64,000 nt of DNA from Oryzias latipes (Eukaryota; Chordata; Actinopteri; Beloniformes; Adrianichthyidae), in NCBI RefSeq assembly GCF_002234675.1, contig NC_019869.2:15361015-15425014 (forward strand), written 5' to 3'. The notes below the pieces were generated by a model, which was not told the DNA's origin, did not search any database, and saw nothing but the letters and a program-made list of their open reading frames with translations. Position numbers and translations under genes: made by a program. Positions 11,895 through 24,429 of this stretch are shown here, in pieces (position 1 is the first letter of the stretch; each line of letters opens with the position of its first letter).

Positions 11895-14800
11895 ATGGAG
11901 ACGAGCGGCGAGCAGAACCAGCAGGGAAGCTCGCCCAACGGGAGCTCTGCGTCTGGAACAAGCCCCCGCACCTCAGCAATGAATTCCATGTCTCTGTATG
12001 AGCGACAGGCTGTGCAGGTAGGTGTGCGTATGGGGTGGGGGCACTCTGAACTTTGTTGAGGCAGTGTTTACTCCTGATAGATGCTCAGCCTGACCTGTTC
12101 AGAGCAGTCTTTCCTTTCGTCTTTGGTCCTGACTGCAAAAAGATCAGAAAAATCATCCGAAGCTCCTCATCGAATAGGAACTGCTCCTGATCTTCTCTTA
12201 CCTTTCAGAACACTGCGTTCTTTTGCTGCTGGTTTCTGGCATCCAGCACAAACTCAAAGTTACAGATTTTTCTCAGCCTGTTAAAATCTCAAGACTATTT
12301 ATAAGAAACGGCTTGAATTAGCAGAGACAAAGAGTTGCAAATGTGGAAACCATGGGGATTTTAGCCTGGATTTCATGAAGAGTTCAGCTCAGTTCTACTT
12401 GATGTTCTCTTGTCCTTTTGGAAGGGATAGAAGTTCTTCTGGAGCTCTGTCATGGGACAGGTTCCTGTATATTATTCTCTGCTATCTGATCCATCTTACC
12501 AGGATGAAGTGATCAACCAAAGTTCTGCCCCTCCTTCACCCGGGAGTTAAGAAGAAAACCCAAAAGTAGATTATTAGATGCAGAAAGGTTGTAATGATGC
12601 CGCCCAATATACATCTTCATCTTCCTCTATGGTGTTCACTGTGGCCAAAGCTTAGGGAGCCATTTTCTCTCAGGCCTCACATGAGCACTGAGGTTTTTCA
12701 GTAGAACAATAGACATGCTGGAGGGAAGATCTTGACACCCCACCCCCCCAACAAAAAAACAGCCATTTGCCCCAGACGACACAGTTCTTGTGATCATTTG
12801 AGCACTTTAAGCCCTCCTTCTAAAGGATGTGGGATTTTAAAGATAGTATTGGTAAATGTTGATGTCCTTTGAATATCCAGCAGTCCTGCTCTTTTTCTGA
12901 CTTTGGTCAATTTAGTTTGAAGCATGCTCTTAGTGGGTTTCTTTCTTTTGTCCCAGAGGAGCCTTATCCCCACACCATAACACTTCCTCCTCTGTGCTGT
13001 ACAGTGGGAACCGCATCGCCAGGTGGCATGTCCAAACACCAGGATCTGTTCCACCTCAAATCTGAGCTCCATTATTAATTTGGCTGCATTATTGCTTTTT
13101 GTCTTATAACCTGTTTAAAGTCGTAGAAGGTATTCCAATTCTCTGCATTTTAATATCGGGACTGTGCCTCGGGCTGCAGCACAAGCTGTTTGTGTTGCGT
13201 TGAGGCTTATTTGTCTTAATGGTTTATGATTGATGTGTTTGCTGACGAGCAGAAAGTGATTTCCAGCGACTGAATCAGAGTGGAGCAGAGAGAGATGGAG
13301 TCTTGGTGTTGTTTTCCAGGCCTTTGTCACCTCGAGCCGCCATCTGTCTCTGTCACCCTGCACATACTAATCTGAGCCACCATTCGCTTTGGACCCGCAG
13401 CTTATTACTGTACCAGATCGTACATCAGGCAGCTGGCGGGGGCTGCCGCTCCCTCCCTGCTCTCTTTTCTCTCAATCTGCACTCTTGATTTATCTATCTC
13501 AGTGGTGTCTCTATCCTCTTTTAGATCATCCTTCTTTCTCCACCTCTTCTCTTTTTGTACACGTGTCCCATTTTTCTCGTCTGCTCCTCCCTCCTCAAGG
13601 CCCTGCAGGCGCTGCAGAGACAACCCAACGCGGCTCAGTACTTCCAGCAGCTGATGCTGCAGCAGCAGATCAACAACGCCCAGCTGCAGAACCTGGCTGC
13701 CGTGCAACAAGTGAAGGTATGCGTGGAAGTTTAGCATCCACAATAAGCAGTTCCACGGAAAGCCACAGGAAGCGGATGAAGAAAACCACGAGTGCAGCTG
13801 CGCTGGATGGGTTCAGGGAAGGACCAAAGAGCCACGTTTTGCATTGCTAATCATACTCTTTCTTTCTGTCAGGCAACTCTGGCCGCCAGCCGTCAGTCCA
13901 GTCCCTCCAGCAGCAGCAGTAGCTCTTCTCAGAGCACCAGCACCTCCTCTGTAAGCCTTCCCTGTCATCCGTTATCCTGTTATTGCTCCACTCGGTGTAA
14001 TTACATTTTATAATTAAGAACCACCTCCACAGCCTTGATTTCTAAGTTTGTAAAAAATGGATTTACAGGTGAGCGTAACATCTGGATCCACAGCCAGCAG
14101 TCGTCCTTTGGGCACCTCTGCAACCTCCACCATTAGCCAGTCGGTGCTGCTAAGTGGGACGGCAGGAGGGCAGGGTCAGATGTACCTGCGGGTGGGTTTC
14201 ATTAGACGGTTCACCTGACATAATGGACCGGTTTACAGGTGTGATCCGTGTCTGTCACCTCCTCCGCCAGGTCAACCGCTCCCTCAGGGCTCCCATCTCC
14301 TCCCAGCTGATCTTCATGCCCAGCAGCACAGGAACTGCAGCCGTGGCAGCTCTGCCGCAGCAGCAGGAGGCGACTCCTGCTTTGTCCTCCAGCAGCCAGA
14401 CCGACAACGACCAGGTCTGTGTCATCAAATCATGGAGTTTAAACGCTGTGTGACGTCTTTGTGCTCATGATTGTTATTTATCCTTGTAGGTGCAGAATCT
14501 GGCCATGAGGGGTGTGTCCAATCCCAAAGGTGTGGGTGTGAAAACTGAAGCCCCAGAGAGGAACGATGCAGGTGAAGCAGCTGGTTTTACTAATGGTTTC
14601 TTTATTGCTCGTGGTGGAGTGTGACTCATCCTTGTTTATACTAATAAAGCTTTAGTTTATGAACTGTTCTGCTATATATTATCAATTGTCAAAACTTGCC
14701 TGGACCAATCAGAAAGGTATCTGCATTTTTTAGTTTTAACAGCTAGAAATCCGCTGTAAATTAGAGTTTCTCGTGCCTGTGAATGACATTTAGTTCCACA

Positions 14801-17800
14801 CTTTGCAGAATTGTTTCAATTCAGACATTTTGGAGGGCTTTCTAGCAGGAGTGTCTATTCCAAGCTCACGAAACAGAATCTGTCCGCTTTTTAAGTTCAG
14901 AACCTTCATAACTCTATGTATTCAGAATTTGACTGCTCTGTGTGAATCATTGTTCTGCTGCAGAACCAAAGTTCTTCCCTTTTAGGATTTTCTTATAAAG
15001 GACAGAATTCAAGAATTCAGATGCAAAGCCCCCCACACCATCACACTACTACCACCGTGTCTGGCTGTTGCAGTGATTATCTTGTTCTGACATGTCGAAA
15101 TTAAAAATAATCCTGATTTTTTTTTTTTTGTGAAAAATAATTTACGTCACAGATACAATCTTTTTCAAACTGCATTTTTAGTCTGCTGACTCACAAGGAG
15201 TAGAATAAAGAAATACTTTGACTGCAATTTTAAGATTAACTTTCCTTAATTAAGATCAGAAAAATGCCACAAGAACATGTTAAAAAAACAATTTTGATTT
15301 TTTTTTTTTAAACAGCTTAGTTGAGTTTCCTTTGAAATATGACTCTTTTTCTCACAAACTTTTTGTTGTTGTTTTTATCAGCTGCCTTTTCCCTGGTCCA
15401 GCCCTCGCATCAGTCAACCCCCCAGTCTCCCACTAAACCAAGCCCCCAAACTCCCCACATCAAAATTCCCACTTACCCTCAGCCCACCAACCTCAAAGCC
15501 CATCCCACATCATCCGCTGGTGCATCGTCGTCCTCTTCATCCTCCACCTCCTCGATCCCTCTCTCGCAGCTCTTGCTCCATGGAACCCGGACGCTGACCA
15601 CAGGGAGCACAGCCCCCACCGCCGCCCACGCCCTGGTGCTGACATCCAGCGCTGCGTCGCAGCCTCACGGTTACCCAGTCGGCACAGCCACCATCAAACC
15701 AGCGGTCAGCACTCAGACTCTGGTGGTGCAGCCTTTGCAGAAAACCTCCATCGGAACGGAGAAGTCAGGTCACGGGAACGCCCCCATTCCCATCCAGCCA
15801 AAAACGCTGCAGGGGCTCCGCCTCCCTCTGCAGCTGCCCTCAAGGAACCCTCCTCCAATCCTCCCAGCCCCGCCTTCTTCCAGCAGCTCCGCCCTGACTT
15901 CTCAGCCCCCACACATCCCTGTTCAGATAGTGGGGGCCAGGCAGAGCTCACTAGGGGGCGCTCAGGCTCTGGCTTTGGCCCGGGGCAGCTGCAATCAGGA
16001 GGGGGCAGCCGTCCTCAGCAGTTCGTCCAGCCTGCTCACCATGGTGGCGTCCATTGCTTCCAGGGAGGCTGGGGTCGTGGGTCGAGGGGTGGGGCTGAAG
16101 ACGTTTCAGTCTCCCCAGGAGGCCCCCCTGCTGGCTCAGGTTCCCCAGGTGCATCCGCAGGCCAATCAGAACTCTGGACAGAACCAGAACGGACTTGTGG
16201 CGCTAAACTCCGCCTCCTCCCAGACCCCTGCAGTTTCATCTCGTTCCCCTTCACAGCCCCGCCCCACCGGCTCGCTCCCCCCGCTGTCTGAAGAGCAGAA
16301 GAGAGCTGGGGTGACTGCCAACGGAGACTCTTTGGGGAGTCACACCCCGCAGGTCAGCTATTGTTTTTTTATACATCAATATTATTTTTTTGGTTTCTGT
16401 AACCCCCCCCCTCATAAAAATGATTTCCTGTCACCTTTTTTCATTCACTTTACTCTAAAAAGGTAAAGCAGGTCCCCGCATCACTAAAAAGAAAATCTGA
16501 CTCCAATTCACCAAATGATGAAGATGCCCCCCCTCCCCCGCGGCTGCAGGCAGTTAGAGACTGCGCCTCATCATCCCCCGCCAAACCTGCGTGTGCAGGT
16601 AAGACATCGGCTGAGCAAAGCAGTAGCGTTCACAGCCTCTCCCTGGTTCCTCTTCATCTTTATCATCGTCTCCACAGGCTCTCCTCTTCCTCCAGCATCT
16701 CCCTCCCCCACGCCAGCGCTCTCTGTGTCCCGTGGACCCTGCGGGCAGGGGGAAAAGGCCCCGCCTCCTCAGGCTGTGGTCAAACCCCAAGTTCTCACTC
16801 ACCTGATAGAGGGCTTTGTTATTCAGGAGGGGGCGGAGCCTTTCCCGGTGTGTACAGCAGCCGTGCAGATGTTTTGTGTTCGTTTTTTGATGACATTCAC
16901 TGAGGGTTCGCTTCTCTTTGGCTGACAGGTGTGTGGAACCATGAAAGACTCGGCGGGTGAGGATGTGTCACTCGACAGTCCAGACACTAATCAATCCGAG
17001 AATGTAACCACGGCAACAGGTACCCGGCATAAAGCTCTGCTTCCTGTTAGATTCTTGGTAACTGAAGTTGATATGAAGATTAATCAGTTGTAGGTATGAA
17101 ATATTTAACCCGTAAATGAAAAACGGAGGATAAAAATAAATAAAAGAAATACTGTGATGGAGAATGTCAAAGAACAAAGTTAAAATTGTTAAAAGCAAAA
17201 CATTAAAAAACTTAAAGGGTTGTCTTAACTTAAAAGCTTATTTAACAAACACAAAATTAACCGCCTTGCCGGAAACTTGGGCTTAATCAACAGAGTGAAA
17301 TGAAATCACAGACTCTGGGCATCTTGTGTCGCCACGGAAACTGTGGGAAAGTTCAAAGCCATATAAACCTGCAAAACGGACGTTTCAGCCTCAATCTCCA
17401 GTAGTGGAAGACATGTTATTAACAATAAGACATGAAGAACTCTTCGTGGCAAGACCTGAGTAGTTCTGGGTAAAAACAATCATCAGACCTCTGGTTCTAC
17501 ATCTTCCCTTTTGGGGACCTTAAGCTTGATCGTGACCAGTACAGTAGCAATCCTCTTTACTGGGGGGTGTTTCATGTTGGATGGTGATTGGCTGTTGTTG
17601 ATATTTTAAAAGGAGAATATTCCATCATCTCAATGAGCATCTCACTTGATTCTCAGCCCCATTTATAATAAATAACGACTAAAAACATTTCAAAATTATA
17701 TTCTATGAAAAAGTACCAATTGTCAAGAGCCTATCTTATTGTTTTTTTGTACTGTAACAGAAAAACTGAAGATGGATTTTGCTGCACATTTCTTTGGTGA

Positions 17801-20800
17801 TCTAATAGTTTTTTTCTTTCTCCCCTCCAGTGCTGAAGTGTGAATACTGCAAAAACTTTGCTCCAGCGAGTCAGTTCAGAGGAACCAAAAGGTTCTGCTC
17901 CATGTCTTGTGCAAAGAGGTACATACCATGCATGCAACCGATCGCACACGGAACGGGCCATGCTAAAATACTGTGCTGCTGCTGCTGCATACAGTTGTGT
18001 TTTCATGACAGCCTCAGTAAAACTCACAACACATATTGGGTTTTACAAAACTAAAACACATTTGTGTTACTTTCTCACTTCTCCCTAAATGCACACATTT
18101 TGTGCTTGCTGTTGTTTTGACATCTAAACTTGAAAAGAAACCCAGCACCTGTCATAATGGGCTGTTTGAAGTACTTTGGATGTTTTTTCCTGCAGTTCGG
18201 AGCTGAAGAACATCTTAATGGAGGAAGTCAGATGTTTCCAGTTCTTATCACATTGAAAACCCTTGTCAGTGTTTTATTTTGCCTGTAATTCTGGTTTCTA
18301 CCCATAGATGGCGCACTATAAATACATTTAGTTATCCTGCATTCATGTGGCATTGGAAGATTTTGTTGCTTTTCTGACATTCATGTGTTTTTTTTTTTCT
18401 TTTCGGATGTCATTTTTTTCAATTGTCCCAACACCACATGAACACAGCATTTTTCTAAGTTTGCGTTTTTCTTTGAGGAACATCAACCCTTTGGTGGAAT
18501 TGGCCCTGAAATGAGATACAAGTTATAGTTTTGAAACAAATGTTCTCTTTTTAAAAATGTATTCAATCAAAGTAAAAGCATTTTTTCGTCCAGATTACAT
18601 TACTTATGAGGTCGATTGCAAAAACACTCCCCACATCTACCTCTGCTCCGGCCCTTCTGTCAAATTTTAGAACCCTTTGAGACCCACAAGTCCAAAACGT
18701 TTTCACACTCCTGTCTTTTGAGATGCTCTTTTGATGCTCCAGACTAAGAAAGCTCTGCACTTTTTTTTCTTACTGCAAAAAAAGCCGGTTTCCACAGAAA
18801 GAGAGGACCAGGATAATAATAGTAACAATACTATAATAATAACAATACTTTTAAGACTTAAGAATAAGATATGTAAATTGGGAAATGTACTAAAACTAAC
18901 TTTTTGCTATGGTTGAATATTTAGTTGTGGTTTGTAATGTCAGTTGTTTTTTTATATTTCAGCAAACATTAGTCAACATGCCTGACAAAAATTAATTTTA
19001 TGGAGCCAACTTCTGTTTTCGAAATTAGAGAAAAGGGTTTTCCTTTTTGGAGCATCAGATAATTACTCTCCCAACCCAGATTTAACCTCACTGGCTTTCT
19101 GTGCACTAAGGCCAAAGCACCTGTGTTTGCACATTTAAGTTTCTTAATGATTGTTCTGTAAAAGTTTTCTTTTTTTTTTCCGGAAACCTTTTTTTATTGG
19201 ATATATTCAATAATGCAGGTCACTCCAAAGTTCTTCAGAACAGCCCAGTAAGAAAAGGTTCTGAATGTAAATGTGGTTAAGCCGCTTCTGCACAGCAGTT
19301 CTGAACCTAAAGAGCATGAATGTTTGTGTTCCTGTGTGTCAAACTGCACTATTCAAAATTTGTGTTGTTTTTTTGTCTTATGACAAACTACATTGCATTT
19401 ATTATTGTGTTATTTATTTCTCTACATAAACAATGCATTGCCTGCATTGTTTTTTACAGTATGTTTGCATTTTGAGTTTGTTCTTTTGCTTCTGCTTTAA
19501 GTTTGTCTCTTTGCTCAGTGTCTGTGTGCGATGCTGCAAAGAGACAAACCAACTGTTTGTTGCTCGTCCTGGCTCCAGTACCGCATATGTCACTCTTTGT
19601 CTACGATACAGTATGTATTGGTTCCCCAGGTACAACGTCAGCTTCAGGCAGCACATGCCCGTGCGGCAGAGCCACGGCCAGCGTCGGGGTCCGGAGCACA
19701 TCGCGGCGCCGGAGCAAAGCCAAGCGCATTTATCCAACTCGGACGAGGAGGGAGGAATCGCAAGGAGGAGGGTTCCCCGCCGGACCAGCTCTGAGATCGC
19801 CAGCGCCAAGATAGCAGGGAGACCCATTCCTGTCAAGGTGATCCTGCAGACGACCCGGAAGAATCAACTATTATTTGTTCAAGCAAAAAAATGATTTTTC
19901 ATACATTAAATTATTCAAACTGTTGATTTTGAAGAATAACTGAACCTTTTTTTCCAGCAAAAACAAATAAACCTTCTGAAGGAGAAGTTCATAACGCTCG
20001 TTTGCTGCCATCTAGTGGCTTCTGTTGCTTACTGTCATGATGTAGCTTCAAAATTACAGTTTTAATTTCTCACTTTCAGCAAAGTTTATCTTTAATATCC
20101 AGACTAAATGAAATTACATACTTTAGGCTTTTATTTTTAAATTACTCCTTTTTCCCTAATCACACAGGTTTTGAAAGTACATGTTTCCTCTCATCCCCAT
20201 CCAGTCCTGACCTTTTCTTCTGCTTCTCAAACTCAGTGTCGGTCAGAGTCCAGCCATTCAGAGGAGGAGTCCACTGCAGAGGAGGATGAAGACGACCCGC
20301 TGTCACTCTCCCCTGCCTCCTCGGCCTCCTGCCACCAGCCGCCGCCGCCGCCTCCTCTGCCGCCAGAGAGCTCCGCTCCCAGCTGCCCGCCCTCCAGCCC
20401 CGCCCAGTGGAGCGTGGAGGAAGTGTCGCAGTTCATTTCTTCACTTCAAGGTTGGAGGATTTGACTTGTTTGAAAGGGTTTGAAAGCAGGAAGTTTCTAA
20501 AAAAAATGTTGATTAAGACGAAAAACTTTTGAGTTGTGCCATAAAGGATCTTTTGAAAAAAAACTTCAGTCAGACCGTCTACACTGAGGGAGTTCTAAAC
20601 AACCTTCACTGTTGAATGATGTAGGGGAGAACAGAAGTATGAAAATAAAAAATATGAAGAAAAAAAAAAGAAAGAAACTTAAGGTATGACTAAATGAACA
20701 GCTGTATATACTCACAGGCACGAATTTTCTAAACTCTTTTAACCCTCCGGTCGTGTTCGCATTCAGCCCCCTACTTTAGTGTTCCCGGTCAAAATTGACC

Positions 20801-21858
20801 GGTCTGTTTTAACTGGTCTTAAATTAGCACACAAAAAAAATTTCACCACCAATTTTTTTATTAAACATTCTTTAGTTGAGAACAACATTTAAAAGTAGTG
20901 TCTAACGACAATTTGTAGATGTAAACATTAAGGAAACATTTTTTAAAAATCACTATTTGTGGTCTAAAGCACTGAGCTCCACCTGGTGGCCAAACTAAAA
21001 ATGCCGTCCATGTACCACCATATGGTGTAAAATATAAATGGTTTATTATTTTTTTTTACTTTTATTCGTTTATTTATACATTTTACAATATGTGAACTGT
21101 ATCCCACTAATATGAATATCTTCAGAACACACAGATTATTAATGTATTTCTATGCAAATATTTCTAAATGTTTAAACCGTGTAAATTCAAAATTGAATTG
21201 AATCAAAACGAGTTGATCCAAAGAATTGTGAATTTAATCGATTCTGGAAATGTTTAATTTGCCTGAAATCACATTATTTTCATATATCACCTTGCTAAAG
21301 GTCATCATGCTTTTATTTTGTTCCACTTCTTTCTTTTTTTAACCAATTTTCAAACCTTTTTTGACTGTATAAAATGTAAAATGGGTCCACTTTAGTTCCT
21401 TGTAACCCTTAAAACTGTGGCCATTTTGTGTCTGAAACTGGAGAAAGTGATCAAAACTTGAGTGTGAGTTGCTGCTTTGCTCAAATAGTCTGAATCTTGT
21501 ACATTTCCGGTGTCAATTTTCAGGCTTCCTCCAAACATTTCATTTAATTGTGTTTTTTAAATCAAATAAAATATGAAAGGGATTTTTGTGTATTTTCATG
21601 TTGTGGTTTCAGTGTTTTAAATGACATAAATATTAGAAACACTCTGCTATGTATATTTTGGTTGTTTTTTTCCCCCGTCTAACTCTACTGTCGTCCTCCC
21701 TCTCAGGCTGCGAGGATCTGGCCTCAATGTTCCTGTCGCAGGAAATCGACGGCCAGGCGTTGCTGCTTCTGAAGGAGGAGCATCTCATGTCCACCATGAA
21801 CATTAAGTTAGGCCCCGCCCTAAAGATCTGCGCTCACATCAACAGCCTGAGAGACTAA
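11895..21858 (+). CDS. phc1: Polyhomeotic-like protein 1 (Polycomb PRC1 subunit)
   Basis: Fourteen coding exons: 11895-12017, 13600-13710 (or -13716), 13873-13950, 14069-14191, 14271-14414, 14490-14571, 15382-16352, 16463-16598, 16678-16847, 16929-17019, 17831-17918, 19630-19837, 20237-20450, 21707-21858. Phases agree and give 896 aa. The product is a nuclear canonical-PRC1 subunit that polymerises through its SAM domain to compact silenced chromatin. Seen: N-terminal MSLYERQAVQ then ALQALQRQPNAAQYF, the PHC1 signature; TQTLVVQPLQ and PHIPVQIVGARQ; HD1 segment at about residues 617-646 (VVKPQVLTHLIEGFVIQEGA); FCS zinc finger with C680, C683, C699 and C703; SAM domain about 833-894 containing SQEIDGQALLLLKEEHLM. 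PHC2 and PHC3 fit worse at the N-terminus. The long Gln tract of mammalian PHC1 is absent, and the protein is shorter than human PHC1 (about 1000 aa). The ATG lies just after a splice acceptor, so the 5' UTR is on an upstream exon. Confidence 0.93.
12018..13599 (+). other. phc1 intron after the ATG exon
   Basis: No exon recognised. It contains the Tc1/mariner remnant listed separately; the rest is ordinary intronic sequence with a pyrimidine-rich stretch before the 13600 acceptor. Confidence 0.6.
12940..13078 (-). mobile_element. Tc1/mariner transposase remnant
   Basis: The - strand reads VPTVQHRGGSVMVWG, close to the Tc1 consensus TVPTVKHGGGSxMxWG, within the phc1 intron. Flanks are too diverged to define termini. 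Confidence 0.65.
14572..15381 (+). other. phc1 intron before the large exon
   Basis: AT-rich intron. No Gln-rich exon is visible, although mammalian PHC1 carries its long Gln tract at about this point of the protein. On the - strand at 15020-15070 it reads RHGGSSVMVWG, another Tc1/mariner fragment. Confidence 0.55.
15000..15085 (-). mobile_element. Tc1/mariner transposase fragment
   Basis: The - strand translation contains ARHGGSSVMVWGA, matching the Tc1 HGGGSxMxWGC block. Only this short block is recognisable. Confidence 0.5.
17919..19629 (+). other. phc1 intron between the FCS-finger exon and the basic exon
   Basis: No exon recognised. An (AAT)n-like stretch lies at 18810-18850. The intron splits the AGG codon of AKRY: exon 11 ends AAG-AG and exon 12 starts with G-TAC. 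Confidence 0.6.
20451..21706 (+). other. phc1 intron splitting the SAM domain
   Basis: AT-rich, with no exon seen. It contains a piggyBac-like terminus (20739 onward) that is listed separately. The intron falls inside SLQ|GCEDL, so the SAM domain is encoded by two exons. Confidence 0.55.
20739..20830. mobile_element. piggyBac-like terminus with subterminal palindrome
   Basis: TTAA (20739-20742) is followed by 'ccctccggtcgtgttc', which resembles the TTAA-CCCT ends of the piggyBac-like elements elsewhere in this window. At 20785-20802 the sequence ccggtcaa-aa-ttgaccgg forms an inverted repeat with 8-bp arms. No second TTAA-flanked end was recognised, so the element is truncated or degraded. 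Confidence 0.4.
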
Positions 21859-23170
21859 ATGGAACCGCGTTCAGACACTCAGACGAAGCGCCAAAGGTCC
21901 CGCGTACGAAGGAGCCGCTCCCGCCTGCACGTCTGTCTGAGGTTCTTCTGCAGAGAAGGTCCAGGTTTTATCCTCCCAGCAACAACGGAGTTAAAGTCGA
22001 CGCGCTCAGATATGGTTAAGGAAAGGGCTCCTCTGAAGCCTTCAATCTGAGCCTTTAGTTTGAAAGTCAAAAGAAAAGGAAACATTGAAGAAAGAAATCA
22101 CTTGAAGCTTTAATTTGATGCAAAATTTACTCCAGTTATTTGAGAACCAACACTTAACCTGGTTCATGAACCCACACAGAAGGAAAGATGTCCCCGTTTT
22201 TGAATGAATGTGGTCAGGAAAACCGTCAGTCTCACTTGTGATGTTCGCATAGGGACTTGTGTGTTCATCATCTGTGGATGGTGGTGGTTCTGCACTGAAC
22301 AGGGTACGGAGCGAGTTACAGGGTACGAGTCCAAACCCCCCCCCAGGTCCCTAAAAGCTTCTGCAAGTCGGGAGTCAACCTCAAAAAGAAAAGGAATACC
22401 ATCTAAAGTTGCGTGGATTATCTGGAGCGTCTTTGTGATTTTCTCCATTTGAGGATGCCAAGAGACCTTGAGCTAAACTGTAGGACATGTAAAGTTTGCC
22501 TTTTTCTATTTAATTGCACATTTTGTTGCTGGACCGCCTCGTCTGAGCTTTTTTTCTTACGTAGAACTGTGTTCATGTTTTCTGTGAACCTGGTGGCCTT
22601 TCTTTCTAGTCTCTAGATTTTAGATGAGGATTGTCTTGTTTGTTTGTTTTCTTTTGTAAAGCTGCATTACATATCATTCCTTTTTTTCTATCAGTGCTTA
22701 AAGTTTTTTTTTTTTTTGTTTTGTTTTTACAAACTCTGGTGACTGAGTCTGTTGCCTTTTTCCAAAACGTGACTGAAAAGTAGCGACCTTTATCAAGGAA
22801 CCTGGTCTTCCTCATAGCTTTGTCACGTAGTGTGTAACTACAACCAGTATTTAGCTTTCTAACCGATCTCTCTTTATTGTTAGTGACTGTGACTCCTGAA
22901 GCCTTTTTTTTTTTAAAAAGGTCATCCTTGACAGCTGTGCGTTTTTATTTCTGCCCCTTCAGGATTTGGGGTGAATTGTGAGCCTCAAATATGTCATTTG
23001 GCAGATTGTTAAGACTTTTGTTTCTGTTTGTCAAAAAAAGTCGCCTCAAATTTTGTTTTTCTATTTATAAAAGCGGAATTGCAGAACTGAATGTGTTGCA
23101 ATAAAACTGTAAAATCCTGGAAGAGGCTGCTCACATGGAGAGGTTGGTACTTTACTGCTAATAAAGAATC
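21859..23170 (+). other. phc1: phc1 3' UTR with two poly(A) signals
   Basis: About 1.25 kb of noncoding sequence follows the phc1 stop. AATAAA occurs at 23100-23105 and again at 23160-23165, with TG-rich sequence after each, so either may set the transcript end. No open frame here resembles a protein. Confidence 0.6.
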
Positions 23171-23460
23171 AAGGAGCTGTTTTGAAACGTTGGACTCCGT
23201 GTCTTAATTGATGCAAACATACCGGTCAGCTGTGCAGAATACTGTACTTCTATAGTCCGTCCATCTGTCCCTTCATCCATCTATCTCCTGAGCTTGCTTA
23301 ATTCCTTTGGGGGTCACAAGGTTGCTGGATCCCACTAACTGTCCATAGCAACCATAGGACATGTTTTTTTTGCATACACGTAACTTATGTGTGCAGATCA
23401 ATTCTCAAGACCCCCCCAGTTCCCATAGTAACCAGGCATGCTCTGTGACGGATGTTCAGT

Positions 23461-23673
23461 TTAACCCTTGTGCTATCTTAGATGACCCCACCCTTGCATT
23501 GATGTGTTCTCCCTACCATGACAAAGGTGGATAAAGGTGGAAAGATTTCATGTAATCCATGGACACCAGTGAAGATCACAAATCATTGAAGAAAAAAGGT
23601 TCAGCGCACTGTCTAGTGGGTCTAGATGACCCAAGTCCCAATGTTAAAGTGCCTAGGATGGCTCAAGGGTTAA
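23461..23673. mobile_element. TTAA-flanked MITE (piggyBac-like), copy 1
   Basis: A 213-bp element bounded by TTAA at both ends. Its inverted termini are ccctTGTGCTATC at the left and GATggCtCAaggg at the right. It is the most complete simple copy of a family present at least four times in this window (also 28983-29948, 29242-29454 and 32810-32945). The TTAA target duplication and CCC terminus are typical of nonautonomous piggyBac-superfamily elements. Confidence 0.75.
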
Positions 23674-24429
23674 AACAAGTGTTTTACTAAACAGCGCACA
23701 CTTTGACTTCCAGGTTGAAGTGCAATGTGACACAAAATTTACTGCATCTTGGACATTTCATCAAGTAACCACAATAGGCGGGTTGTTAAATAATCAAATT
23801 GGCACCTGTAATCTCTAAAGTTAGTCTGACTTCAACAGAAATATGGAAAAAAAAACGTTTGGGGTTTTGTTAATTTACCCCTTGGCCCTGTTGTCTCCCT
23901 GCTCCACTGCTCCTGTAGTTGCTGTCTGAATGGAGGAGGGGGGGGTTGAAGTCCCACAAAATCAGACTCTACAGGAGTGACATCAATATTTGCAGATCAA
24001 TAATCAAGATGTAAGCATCAGCGATTCAGGTTTGCCTGTCGATCAGCCTCTTTCCTGCGGTGCATCCGCTGCAGCTGGAATCTTATTGCATTATTGATAA
24101 TGTTGATTTTATGGAATTCAGAGCTACACAAAAGAAACATTTTGACGTTGGTGGCTTTTTTTTGTGTGAATCCGACCTTGAAAAGCTAAAAAATGATCAA
24201 ATATTTAAAGATAATAAATAGTACATATAAAGTTACAGTACTTCAAAAGAGGAATCGAGCTTTCCTGTTGTGCAAACAAAAGTACAAAATAACGAACCAT
24301 AAAAAAATAGACTTTTATCTGTTGTTTGCTTCTCTCTCCTGGAGTGGTCAAACACCTCCTGTTAAACACCAGCACCAGAAAAAAAGCTCCTTCAAGTGTT
24401 TCACAAGTGTCCTACATGATCCCAACAGA
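23674..24429. other. phc1-styk1 intergenic / styk1 3' UTR
   Basis: Convergent gene ends. styk1 (- strand) should have its 3' UTR here, but no canonical AATAAA (TTTATT on +) was seen close by. No other gene recognised. Confidence 0.4.

Noticed and set aside
15339..15381. Upstream ATG giving an MTLFLTNFLLL signal-like start to the big phc1 exon
   Set aside because: This stretch is the polypyrimidine tract and acceptor of the preceding intron. The exon begins at 15382 and joins in phase to 14571.
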